Shown: positions 35,957 through 46,046 of the stretch, in pieces
How the letters are laid out: each line of letters opens with the position of its first letter
Numbering within the stretch: the stretch's first letter is position 1
DNA from: Pseudoxanthomonas sp. SE1
Lineage (GTDB): Bacteria; Pseudomonadota; Gammaproteobacteria; Xanthomonadales; Xanthomonadaceae
Direction of reading: 5' to 3'
DNA length: 64,000 nucleotides
Assembly (NCBI RefSeq): GCF_029542205.1
Contig: NZ_CP113783.1
Location: 3,587,001 to 3,651,000, forward strand
The notes under the pieces: model-generated
What the model saw: only the letters and a program-made list of their open reading frames with translations
The model's database searches: none
Told to the model about the DNA's origin: nothing
Made by a program: the position numbers and the translations under genes

Positions 35957-36040
35957 CTAGAATGAACACATCCTCGCTTCCGCCGTCGGCATCGGAAAGC
36001 CGTAGTACCAGAACCAATAGCGGGTGCGGGTCGCGTTCAT
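35957..36040 (-). CDS. aroG leader peptide (aromatic-rich, 27 residues)
   Basis: A short ORF of 28 codons including TAG. Its codons 8-15 read TAT TGG TTC TGG TAC TAC GGC TTT, i.e. Tyr-Trp-Phe-Trp-Tyr-Tyr-Gly-Phe (36019 to 35996), six of them consecutive aromatic codons. It is followed by a strong intrinsic terminator and then DAHP synthase. Ribosome stalling when charged Tyr, Trp or Phe tRNA is scarce should favour the antiterminator and allow aroG transcription. No clear Shine-Dalgarno precedes it. Confidence 0.8.
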   Translation of the reverse strand: MNATRTRYWFWYYGFPMPTAEARMCSF

Positions 36041-36190
36041 TCGCGGCTAGAGATAACACGCCGTTTCCATGATGGCGACTGTTTCATCTGCAACGTGGCG
36101 GCGGCGGGACGACCGGCGGTGGCCGATGCGCCGGCATTGCGGCGTTGGTCGGCATGTCCGCATCGAGGACGACGCCTTCAGAGGTGCGCC

Positions 36191-37504
36191 ATGGGAATGA
36201 CCCGTCGACACTTGCTTGCGGCGCCGGCCGCACTCGCCGCCGGCTCGCTGTTGCCGGAAGGCCTGCTGGCGGCGGTGGCCGCGCAGACACCGACGTTGCC
36301 CGACCTTGCCGACTGGAACGCAGTGCGCGCCCAGTTCGCACTGGACCCAGGCTACCTGCATTTCGCCTCGTTCTTCATCGCCAGCCATCCCGCACCGGTG
36401 CGCGAGGCGCTGGAGGGCTACCGCCGCGCGATCGACGCCAATCCGTTCCTGTTCGTGGAACGCGCGATGTTCGAGGACGACGCGCACAACCTGCCGCTGC
36501 AGGTCTGCGCGGAAGTGGCGGACTACCTGGGCGGGCGCGGCGAGGATGTCTGCCTGACACGCAGCACGACCGAAGGGCTGGCGCTGGTCTACCACGGCCT
36601 GCCGCTGCAACGTGGCGACGAAATACTGACCACCGTGCACGACCATTATTCGCACCATGAATCGATCCGCCTGGCGACCGCGCGGGCGGGCGCCTCGATG
36701 CGCAAGGCGACACTGTTCAAGCAGGCACGCGAGGCCAGCGTCGACGAGATCGTCGGCAACCTGGAGGCCGCCATCCGCCCGCAGACGAAAGTGGTGGGCG
36801 TGACGTGGGTGCACTCCAGCACCGGCATCCGCCTGCCGATCCGCGAGATCAGCGCGATGCTGCGCAACCTGCCACAAGCCCCGCTGCTTGTCGTCGATGG
36901 CGTGCATGGACTGGGCGCCGCGGACGAGACCATCGCTCGCATGGGCGCCGACTACTTCTGTGCCGGTACGCACAAGTGGATGTTCGGGCCGCGCGGCACC
37001 GGCATCGTATGGGCGAACGCGGCGAACTGGGCACGCCTGCAGCCGTTGGTGCCCAACTTCACGGAGTTGGAGAGCTACACCGCCTGGACCGAGGACCGCG
37101 CGCCGAACAGCCCCGGCAACGCGGCGCGCATGTCACCCGGCGGCTTCCATGCCTTCGAGCACCAGTGGGCATTGGCGACCGCGTTCCGCATGCATCGCGG
37201 GATGGGCCGCGTGCGTGTCGCGTCACGCATTGCCGCGCTGAACACGCAACTCAAGACCGGCATGGCGACACTGCCCAAGGTCAGGCTGCACACCCCCCAG
37301 TCGGAGGCCCTGTCCGCCGGACTGGTGGCCTTCGAGATCGAAGGCGTGGCGCCGACCGATGTGGTGAAGCAACTCCTCGCGCGGCGCATCATCGCCAGCA
37401 CCAGCCCCTACGCCGTGAGCTACGCCCGGTTGGCACCCAGCCTGGTCAACACGCCGGAGGAAGTGGATGAAGCCTTGCGCGCCTTGCGCTCGATCGCCGG
37501 CTGA
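36191..37504 (+). CDS. Tat-type class V aminotransferase (isopenicillin N epimerase-like)
   Basis: PLP enzyme of 437 residues. The N-terminus MGMTRRHLLAAPAALAAGSLL is a Tat-like signal, suggesting periplasmic location, which is uncommon for PLP enzymes. The PLP-Lys is in CAGTHKWMFGPRGTGIVW, and the cofactor Asp is in LLVVDGVHGLGAAD. The family includes cysteine desulfurase-like and isopenicillin N epimerase-like proteins; the reaction here is unknown. A second Met two codons later is an alternative start. It is divergent from the aroG leader and convergent with groL. Confidence 0.82.
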   Translation: MGMTRRHLLAAPAALAAGSLLPEGLLAAVAAQTPTLPDLADWNAVRAQFALDPGYLHFASFFIASHPAPVREALEGYRRAIDANPFLFVERAMFEDDAHNLPLQVCAEVADYLGGRGEDVCLTRSTTEGLALVYHGLPLQRGDEILTTVHDHYSHHESIRLATARAGASMRKATLFKQAREASVDEIVGNLEAAIRPQTKVVGVTWVHSSTGIRLPIREISAMLRNLPQAPLLVVDGVHGLGAADETIARMGADYFCAGTHKWMFGPRGTGIVWANAANWARLQPLVPNFTELESYTAWTEDRAPNSPGNAARMSPGGFHAFEHQWALATAFRMHRGMGRVRVASRIAALNTQLKTGMATLPKVRLHTPQSEALSAGLVAFEIEGVAPTDVVKQLLARRIIASTSPYAVSYARLAPSLVNTPEEVDEALRALRSIAG

Positions 37505-37512
37505 CCGGCAAA

Positions 37513-37538
37513 CAAAAAACCCCGCCTCGCGGCGGGGT
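37513..37538 (-). terminator. groL terminator
   Basis: On the minus strand ACCCCGCC-GCGA-GGCGGGGT is followed by TTTTT, 34 bp after the groL stop; classic intrinsic terminator. Its stem also lies just after the convergent aminotransferase gene. Confidence 0.88.
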
Positions 37539-37571
37539 CTTCGTGGAACGGTGACGCGGGAAGCCGACTTC

Positions 37572-39640
<2,069 letters not shown>

Positions 39641-39687
39641 TTCAATCCTCTTAAGTGATTGATTGGACTGGGAAAGGGGCGGCGATG

Positions 39688-39714
39688 TTAGCACTCCCCC
39701 ACGGAGACTGCCAA
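39688..39714. promoter_or_regulatory. CIRCE operator for HrcA upstream of groSL
   Basis: TTAGCACTC, nine bases, then GACTGCCAA: a perfect left arm and 7 of 9 matches in the right arm to the CIRCE consensus TTAGCACTC-N9-GAGTGCTAA. It is centred about 60 bp upstream of the groS ATG. HrcA repression of groESL is therefore expected; hrcA itself is not in the window. The right arm doubles as TTGGCA, a possible -35 on the minus strand. Confidence 0.85.
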
Positions 39715-39724
39715 CGCCACGGGT

Positions 39725-39745
39725 ACAAAAACCCGGCCAGGCCGG
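39725..39745 (-). terminator. Compact hairpin with T-run upstream of groS
   Basis: On the minus strand CCCGGCC-T-GGCCGGG is followed by TTTTTG. No minus-strand gene ends nearby, so it may insulate groSL from antisense transcription of the divergent cutA region. Confidence 0.55.
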
Positions 39746-39844
39746 GATGCGTTGGATATCGGGGTGCCCGGCGTGGTTTCAAGGGGGTGTGCGCATATCC
39801 GTCGCACCGGGTGCCGGGGCGGGGTCTGCGATAATCGCCGCCCC

Positions 39845-40177
39845 ATGCCCGTCTTCCTGATCCTGTCGACCTGTCCCGATGCCGATACCGCCCAGCGGTT
39901 GGCGCGGGCGCTGGTGGACGAGCGCTTGGCCGCCTGCGTCAGCGTGCTACCGGGCGTGGTGTCGACCTATCGCTGGCAGGGCCGGGTGGAACAGGCCAAC
40001 GAGGTCCAGCTGCTGGCGAAGACCAGCGCCGACCGGCGCGATGCGCTGATGGCCCGGCTGGCCGAACTGCACCCGTATGAACTGCCGGAGATCCTGGCGG
40101 TCGAAACCGCCGGCCTGCCCGCCTACCTGGACTGGGTCGCTGTCGAAACCCGGGCCGATGCCCGTGCCCCCGAGTGA
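39845..40177 (+). CDS. cutA: Divalent-cation tolerance protein CutA
   Basis: Predicted 110-residue trimeric ferredoxin-like protein. Family landmarks: ILSTCPDADTAQRLARALVDERLAACVSVLPGV, YRWQGRVEQANEVQLLAKT and HPYELPEILAV. CutA1 binds copper and related cations; its physiological role is uncertain. In many gammaproteobacteria cutA precedes dsbD, exactly as here, with 4 bp between the genes. Confidence 0.95.
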   Translation: MPVFLILSTCPDADTAQRLARALVDERLAACVSVLPGVVSTYRWQGRVEQANEVQLLAKTSADRRDALMARLAELHPYELPEILAVETAGLPAYLDWVAVETRADARAPE

Positions 40178-40181
40178 CCCG

Positions 40182-42473
40182 ATGACGCTGATCCGTACCC
40201 TGCTCGCCTGCCTGCTGCCCCTCGCCTCGCTGATCGCGCCCGCCGCATCCGCCGCGATCACCCAGGACGACCTGCTGCCGGTGGACGAGGCCTTCGTGCT
40301 GACGGCCAGCGCGCCTGCACGCGACCGCATCGAGATCCGCTGGAAGATCACCGACGGGTATTACCTTTACCGGCATCGCACCAGCGTGGAGGCCGACGCG
40401 GGCTTCGCCGCGCAGCCGCTGCAGTTGCCGAAGGGCAAAGCCTATCGCGACGAGTTCTTCGGCGACGTCGAAACCTACCGCGGCGAGCTGCTTGCGACCC
40501 TGCCCGGCCGGCCGACGGCGACCACCGACAGCATCACGCTGAAGATCAAGTACCAGGGCTGCGCCGACGCCGGCATCTGCTACCCACCGCAGACGCGCAC
40601 GCTGAACGTCGCGCTGCCTCCCGCCGGGAACAGCGCCTTCGTGCCGCTGGGATCGGGCGCGCTCACCGGCAACCTGCTCGGCCAGAAGCAGCAGGCCGGC
40701 ATCGACGCGCTGCCGCTGCCGGCGGAACAGGCGTTCGCCTTCGAGGCGATCACGTTCAACGGCGACGAACTGCTGCTGCGCTTCACGCCGGCACGCGGCT
40801 ACTACGTCTACCGCGACCGCACCTCGATGGCGCTGGAGGGTGCGCACGGTATCGCCTTGCAGGCGCCGCGCTGGCCGAAGGGCGCTGCACATCGCGACGA
40901 ACACTTCGGCGACGTCACCGTCTACTTCGACCAGGCCGAAGTGCCGGTGCCGCTGAAGCGCGATCACGCCCGTGCCGCCACCGCGACGCTGCGGGTGACG
41001 TTCCAGGGCTGCCAGAAGGACGGCATCTGCTATCCCCCGATGACGCGACGGGTGACGCTGTCGATCCCGGCCGGGACGATCACGCCCGCCAGCACGCCCG
41101 ACATGCCCGCGCCGGCCACCGTCGCACCGCTGCCGACCGCGACAGCACCGGTCGACGACGCCGGCGCCACTCCGGATGCGACGACGTCGACAGCGTCCAT
41201 CGCGACCGACGTGGAACGCACGCGCCCGCCCGAAGACGTGCTGGCACGCAACCAGCGCGGCGCCACCTCGCTGCTTGTCGCATTGGCACTCGCGCTGGCC
41301 GGTGGCCTGATCCTCAACCTGATGCCGTGCGTGTTGCCGATCCTGTCGCTGAAGGCGCTGTCGCTGGCCGAAAGCGGGCGCGATGGCGGCGATGCCCGCC
41401 GGCGCGCGCTCTGGTACACGGCCGGCGTGCTCGTTAGCTTCGTCGCCGTCGGCGCGCTGGCCATCGCGCTGCGCGCAGCGGGCCAGGCGCTGGGCTGGGG
41501 CTTCCAACTGCAGCAGCCGTGGGTGGTGGGGCTGCTCGCGTACGTGATGTTCGCGGTGGGTTTGAGCCTGTCGGGCGTGTTCGCGATCGGGCATCGACTG
41601 GCTGGAACCGGTCACGGACTGGCGTCGCGTCGCGGCCCGGTCGGCGACTTCTTCACCGGCGTGCTGGCGGTGGTCGTGGCCAGTCCGTGCACGGCACCCT
41701 TCATGGGCGTGGCGCTCGCGTACGCGTTCACGGCTCCCACGCCGCTGGCGCTGCTGGTCTTCGCGGTGCTCGGCCTGGGGCTCGCCCTGCCGTTCCTGCT
41801 GATCGGCTTCGTGCCGGCGCTGGCGAGCCGCCTGCCGCGTCCCGGCGCGTGGATGGACACGCTGAAGCAGATGCTGGCCTTCCCGATGTACCTGACGGCG
41901 GTATGGCTGCTGTGGGTGCTGGGCAAGCAGCGCGGCATCGATGCGGTGGGCTTGGCGCTGGTTGGCCTGGTGGTGCTGGCGCTGGGGCTGTGGTGGTTCC
42001 AGCGCGCGCGCTTCGCCGCTCCGCCGCTGCAGCGCGCGCTGGCGCTGGCACTCACTGTCTCCGCACTGGTGCCGCTGGCGATGCTGCACCGGCTGCCGGC
42101 GGAGATCGCGGCGGCCCCGACGTCCGAAGGCCACGTGGGCTATTCGGCGGAACGCCTGGCGGCGTTGCGTGCGGAGGGTCGCATCGTGTTCGTCGACATG
42201 ACCGCCGACTGGTGCGTCACTTGCAAGGCCAATGAAAAGGCCGTGCTGAACACCGACGCCTTCCGCGGCCTGCTGGCAGAGCACGATGCCGTGATGATGA
42301 CGGGCGACTGGACGAACGTGGACCCGGCCATCACCGCTTTCCTTGAGGAACACGGTGCGGTCGGGGTGCCACTGTACGTGATGTATCCGCGCGGCGGCGG
42401 TGCCGGCGAAGTCCTGCCGACCGTGCTGACCCAGGACGGCATGCGCCGGGCCTTCGAGCGCGCCGCGCGATGA
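40182..42473 (+). CDS. dsbD: Thiol:disulfide interchange protein DsbD with duplicated N-terminal domain
   Basis: Transmembrane electron conduit of 763 residues passing reductant from cytosolic thioredoxin to periplasmic partners. The signal is LLACLLPLASLIAPAASA. Two successive DsbD-alpha domains follow, each with the redox pair: YQGCADAGICYPP and FQGCQKDGICYPP. The eight-helix core has LMPCVLPILSLKAL and VASPCTAPFMG Cys residues. The C-terminal thioredoxin domain has DMTADWCVTCKANE. E. coli DsbD has 565 residues and one alpha domain. The stop overlaps the next start (ATGA). Confidence 0.94.
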   Translation: MTLIRTLLACLLPLASLIAPAASAAITQDDLLPVDEAFVLTASAPARDRIEIRWKITDGYYLYRHRTSVEADAGFAAQPLQLPKGKAYRDEFFGDVETYRGELLATLPGRPTATTDSITLKIKYQGCADAGICYPPQTRTLNVALPPAGNSAFVPLGSGALTGNLLGQKQQAGIDALPLPAEQAFAFEAITFNGDELLLRFTPARGYYVYRDRTSMALEGAHGIALQAPRWPKGAAHRDEHFGDVTVYFDQAEVPVPLKRDHARAATATLRVTFQGCQKDGICYPPMTRRVTLSIPAGTITPASTPDMPAPATVAPLPTATAPVDDAGATPDATTSTASIATDVERTRPPEDVLARNQRGATSLLVALALALAGGLILNLMPCVLPILSLKALSLAESGRDGGDARRRALWYTAGVLVSFVAVGALAIALRAAGQALGWGFQLQQPWVVGLLAYVMFAVGLSLSGVFAIGHRLAGTGHGLASRRGPVGDFFTGVLAVVVASPCTAPFMGVALAYAFTAPTPLALLVFAVLGLGLALPFLLIGFVPALASRLPRPGAWMDTLKQMLAFPMYLTAVWLLWVLGKQRGIDAVGLALVGLVVLALGLWWFQRARFAAPPLQRALALALTVSALVPLAMLHRLPAEIAAAPTSEGHVGYSAERLAALRAEGRIVFVDMTADWCVTCKANEKAVLNTDAFRGLLAEHDAVMMTGDWTNVDPAITAFLEEHGAVGVPLYVMYPRGGGAGEVLPTVLTQDGMRRAFERAAR

Positions 42474-43063
42474 AGGCGACGACCTCGCGCGTGCTGCTGG
42501 TGGCGGTGGCCGCCGGCGGCCTGGGCCTGCTGGCCAGCCTCTGGTTCAACGGCAATCCGTTCTGGCGCACGCAGGTGGGCGAGCGCGCCCTGCACGCGGC
42601 CACGAACGCCACCGCGCCCGCCCCGCCGGCCGGCGTCACGCCCGCGGGCATCGGCGATCCGATGCCGGCCATCGCGCTGCCAGGGCTGGATGGCGCGATC
42701 GTCGACCTGCGCACGCGCTATGCGGGCAGGCGATTGCTGATCAACGTCTGGGCGAGCTGGTGCGGACCATGCATCGAGGAGATGCCGGAACTCGATCGCT
42801 TCGCCGCTTCACAGGGCGCCGATGGCGTGCAGGTGATCGGTCTTGCGCTGGACACGCCGGAAGGCGTGCGCGATTTCACTGCGAAGATCCCGGTGCGCTA
42901 TCCGATCGTGCTCGATACGCCGGGCCCGGCCGACGCCAGCGTCTGGTTGGGCAACGCCAAGGGCGTACTGCCCTACACCGTGCTGGTGGATGCCGATGGC
43001 CGCATCGCGCGACAGAAAGTCGGCCCCTTCACCCACGGCGAGATCGGTGGTTGGGTGGATTGA
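42470..43063 (+). CDS. TlpA/ResA-like membrane-anchored thioredoxin
   Basis: Predicted 197-residue periplasmic disulfide reductase held by an N-terminal anchor (VLLVAVAAGGLGLLASLWF). The AhpC/TSA-like thioredoxin fold carries the active site NVWASWCGPCIEEMPEL, and a cis-Pro is expected in GVLPYTVLVD. It overlaps dsbD by four bases and so is probably one of its electron acceptors, working in thiol homeostasis or cytochrome c maturation. Confidence 0.9.
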   Translation: MKATTSRVLLVAVAAGGLGLLASLWFNGNPFWRTQVGERALHAATNATAPAPPAGVTPAGIGDPMPAIALPGLDGAIVDLRTRYAGRRLLINVWASWCGPCIEEMPELDRFAASQGADGVQVIGLALDTPEGVRDFTAKIPVRYPIVLDTPGPADASVWLGNAKGVLPYTVLVDADGRIARQKVGPFTHGEIGGWVD

Positions 43064-43087
43064 CCATATCGACGCGCGGCGCGTCGC

Positions 43088-43345
43088 TCACTCTTCTTCC
43101 TCATCGCGCGGCGTCCGGCGATCGCTCGGCCGCACGCGACCGCCCTTTGCGCCGATGCGCGCCATGTGCGCGCGGTCCTGACTGACCTTCGCACCTCCTT
43201 TCTTGCCGGCTTCGCGCGCATCCTCGCTGCCGAACCGATGCGCGTGGCCGCGCTTCTGCGCCGCACGGCCGCCCTTGCGTGCGATCTCCTTGCGTTGCTC
43301 CGGCGTAAGCAGCGCGAATCCCCATCTGCGCTTCTTGTCAGCCAT
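43088..43345 (-). CDS. KGG-repeat general stress protein (YciG/GsiB-like)
   Basis: Very hydrophilic protein of 85 residues, Lys/Arg/Gly-rich with the repeated KGG motif: ARKGGRAAQKRG, AREAGKKGGAKVSQ and ARIGAKGGRVR. The first repeat is preceded by WGFALLTPEQRKEIA, standard for the bacterial stress-induced KGG family. Such proteins are intrinsically disordered and induced by stress; mechanism unknown. The acidic tail is DEEEE. Monocistronic and convergent with tlpA. Confidence 0.85.
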   Translation of the reverse strand: MADKKRRWGFALLTPEQRKEIARKGGRAAQKRGHAHRFGSEDAREAGKKGGAKVSQDRAHMARIGAKGGRVRPSDRRTPRDEEEE

Positions 43346-43650
43346 CGCAACCGGACGGACAAGCGAACGCGACCGCGTGACGCATCGCGTCGAATGCGAT
43401 GAGCATGTGAATGCCGTTCACGCACATGACTCGATGTGACGCAGTGCACGCATGCCCACATCACTGGCTTGTTGCTGAAGCGGACTCAGCCGAAATCGTC
43501 GTGACGCTCTCGCACTCTTTATGATCGGGGCACACGACAAACACGCATGTCCGCGTTTCTCCGCGAACCACCCTGTTGCGTCCGTCGATGACGGACCTGA
43601 TCGCGCCCTGCGATCGCCTTTCCCCCCGTGCAAGCGAGAAGGTCTTTCCC

Positions 43651-44031
43651 ATGACCAAGGCTGTCCCCATGAAACTCCCCGACGATTTCCAGTGGGTGGA
43701 AGCAACGCCCGACGACGACTGGAGCGGCGCGCGCCTGGATCTCGATGGACATCCCATACTGGAAGTAAGTGCATGCCGTGGCGGCTGGCTGGTGGTCGTC
43801 CTGCTGGACGACCCCCGGCAGCCGCAGGCCAACGTCGCCGTACGCTCCGTGCCGGCAGGCATGCGCTGGTCGGCACGCTGGGCGCTGTCGCGCGCCGACC
43901 GCCTGCGCGTGCTGGCGGCCCGCCGGAACGCGCAACGCCCCGTCGCGCGCCAGACGCAGCCTTCACCCGCGCCGTCGTTGGTCTCTGGCCCGCTGCCCTA
44001 CGCGCGCGAGGAAGAAACACTGGATGCGTGA
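43651..44031 (+). CDS. Hypothetical protein, 126 residues
   Basis: Not recognised. The ATG follows GAGAAGG at good spacing and the reading frame has normal codon bias. The body from KLPDDFQWVEATPDDDWSGARL to ARRNAQRPVAR looks like a compact beta-rich domain with hydrophobic strands (GGWLVVVLLDD), then a Pro/Gln-rich tail. No signal peptide or membrane segment. The 305-bp gap before it (43346-43650) shows only a possible -10-like TATGAT near 43520 and no other feature. It lies convergent to the polysaccharide cluster. Confidence 0.55.
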   Translation: MTKAVPMKLPDDFQWVEATPDDDWSGARLDLDGHPILEVSACRGGWLVVVLLDDPRQPQANVAVRSVPAGMRWSARWALSRADRLRVLAARRNAQRPVARQTQPSPAPSLVSGPLPYAREEETLDA

Positions 44032-44048
44032 TGCGCATCGGCCCACGA

Positions 44049-45158
44049 TCAGTTGCCGCGGTCGAAGTTGTATTGCGCCGCGGCCGCATTGCTGATGATG
44101 CCGGACAAGGGCAGCAGCTGGGTCAGGAAGCGGTTCCAGCGCGTCACGCCTGCCGGGCCCACCCATACGACGTCGCCCGGTCGCAGCGGGAAGCGGTCCG
44201 CCATGGTGAAGGCGACCGGTGACGCGGCATCGAGGTGGTACACCGTCGCCTGCTCGTGCGAATCGTCCTCCATGCCCCGGATCACGTAGACCGCTCCGCC
44301 CTTGGCCGTTACCGGATTCAGTCCGCCGGTGCGGCCGAGGGCCTGGGTCAGGCTCATGTCGGTGGTCTTGAAGGTCAGCGCCTGCGGGCGCAGCACTTCG
44401 CCGATCACATAGACCTGCTTCCGATCGTTGAACGGCATGTGCAGCCGGTCGCCCGGCTTCAGGTACACGTCGGCGGCGACCTTGCCGCCACGATTCAACG
44501 CATCCAGGTCGAGCGGATAGTCGGTGCCGTCGCGCGTCAGCACGAAGCCGGACAGATCGGCTTCTTCGACATCGATGCGCGCGCGGCCGACCGCCTGTGC
44601 CAGCGTCAGCGGCACCGTGGTGAACTCCTGGGGCGTGGTGTCCTCGAACGCGCCCTGCAGCGTGACCCGTGCGCCATGGCCGACCACGTTCACGTCGACC
44701 TGCGGGGATTTCAGATACTGGCTCAGCCGGCTCGCAAGGGTGCTGCGCACCTGCTCGATCGTCATGTCGGTGACGTTGAGCTTGCCGGCGTACGGAAAGA
44801 AGAAGCTTCCGTCGGGCTGCACCAGACGCCCGTTGGTGGCGGCCTGCTGCTGGTTGCCTGCCGGCGTCGTGAGCTCGGGGTGGTCCCATACGGTGACGAT
44901 CAGGGTATCGCCGGGCTGGATGCGATACGCCTCGGGCCGATACTGCGCGAGCGCCGGCGGCAGCACGACGGCCGTGCGCGGCGCGGCGACCAGCGCTTGC
45001 GTGATCGGCACCATGCGGACATCGCTCTGCGCTTCACCCTCGCCGCTCGGCACGCTGGCACCGCGCATCATGCGCTGGCCGGGACCGAGTGAGCACGCGG
45101 AGAGCGCGGCGACGATGGCTGCGGCGAGCAGGACTTGGACAGGACGCTGGATGTTCAC
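44049..45158 (-). CDS. Wza/GumB-type polysaccharide export lipoprotein
   Basis: Outer-membrane polysaccharide export protein of about 369 residues. The GTG start at 45158 (next to another GTG) is preferred because it gives a clean lipoprotein signal VNIQRPVQVLLAAAIVAALSAC and has GAGG eight bases upstream. The Poly_export domain begins YRIQPGDTLIVTVWDHPEL, and two SLBB-type segments follow (VTLQGAFEDTT and VYVIGEVLRPQ). It should form the periplasm-spanning exit channel with the tyrosine kinase encoded at 55.7-58 kb. Last gene of the minus-strand cluster. Confidence 0.9.
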   Translation of the reverse strand: MNIQRPVQVLLAAAIVAALSACSLGPGQRMMRGASVPSGEGEAQSDVRMVPITQALVAAPRTAVVLPPALAQYRPEAYRIQPGDTLIVTVWDHPELTTPAGNQQQAATNGRLVQPDGSFFFPYAGKLNVTDMTIEQVRSTLASRLSQYLKSPQVDVNVVGHGARVTLQGAFEDTTPQEFTTVPLTLAQAVGRARIDVEEADLSGFVLTRDGTDYPLDLDALNRGGKVAADVYLKPGDRLHMPFNDRKQVYVIGEVLRPQALTFKTTDMSLTQALGRTGGLNPVTAKGGAVYVIRGMEDDSHEQATVYHLDAASPVAFTMADRFPLRPGDVVWVGPAGVTRWNRFLTQLLPLSGIISNAAAAQYNFDRGN

Positions 45159-45274
45159 CACCGGATACCTCACTGTTTCGGTTGCGGCACCCATGCCATG
45201 CACGGGATGCGGACGTTCACTGGATCGTCGCAACGGTGGCGTGAAGAGAACGGCGGAAGCAGCCCAACGGTGGA

Positions 45275-46036
45275 TTAATGCGCGTGCGCGCCGGCCCATG
45301 CGGCCGCCAGCGCGGCGAATTCCTTGAATGCGCGCCCGCTGCGCCATAGCGCGCGTCGCGACGGCAGCCAACGCTCGCGCAGGCCGACCGCAGGGCGCCC
45401 TTCCGGCACGGGCACCGGCGTGACATCGGCGCCGGCCTGCGTGAAGAGCAGCGCCGCACGCGGCATGTGCAGCGCCGATGTCACCAGCAGCACATGGCGC
45501 CCGCCATGTTCTCCCGCAAGCGCAGTACTGAAGCGCGCATTGTCGCGCGTGTCGTGGCTGTGTTCCTCCAGCACGAGGGCATCTTCCGGAACACCGAGGC
45601 GCCCGATCGCGTCCGCCATCCTGCGCGCTTCGGTGGTCTTGCCGACTCCACCACCGCTGAGGATCACCTTGGGCGCCTTCCCCGCATGCCAGGCGCGTGC
45701 GCCGGCGGCGAGGCGGCTGCTGCGCAGGCGCGCCGGATCCACGTCTTCGCGATCCAGCCAGGCATAGTTGCTGCCGCCGCCCAGCACGACGATGGCGTCC
45801 GCCGGGGGCAATGCCGCCGTGTCGCGGACGGCATAACGCTGCTCCAGCGTGCCGCGCAACGTGTCGGACGCAAGCGGGAGCGACCACAGCGCCGACCATG
45901 CCAGCGCCATGCCCGCGATGCCGGCGGCGGCCCTGCGCCGCCGCAGCATCCATGCGACCGCGGCGATTGCCAGCAGGCACAGCGAAAACACCGGCGGGTA
46001 GCTCAACGACACCACGAGGTCGGCCAATGCTTTCAT
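45275..46036 (-). CDS. YdcF/ElyC-family (DUF218) membrane protein
   Basis: Predicted 253-residue protein with two N-terminal helices (PPVFSLCLLAIAAVAWML and AAAGIAGMALAWSALWSLPLA) and a DUF218 domain: ADAIVVLGGGSNYAW, KVILSGGGVGKTTEARRMADA, EEHSHDTRDNA and LLVTSALHMPRA. E. coli relatives ElyC and SanA affect envelope polysaccharide metabolism through lipid-carrier balance, consistent with a place inside a polysaccharide cluster. It begins just before the epsG-like stop, with which it nearly overlaps. Confidence 0.85.
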   Translation of the reverse strand: MKALADLVVSLSYPPVFSLCLLAIAAVAWMLRRRRAAAGIAGMALAWSALWSLPLASDTLRGTLEQRYAVRDTAALPPADAIVVLGGGSNYAWLDREDVDPARLRSSRLAAGARAWHAGKAPKVILSGGGVGKTTEARRMADAIGRLGVPEDALVLEEHSHDTRDNARFSTALAGEHGGRHVLLVTSALHMPRAALLFTQAGADVTPVPVPEGRPAVGLRERWLPSRRALWRSGRAFKEFAALAAAWAGAHAH

Positions 46037-46046
46037 CGCATGGCCC

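Noticed and set aside
45159..45194. ATG at 45194 as start of the export lipoprotein
   Set aside because: It adds twelve polar residues before the lipoprotein signal and lacks a ribosome site.
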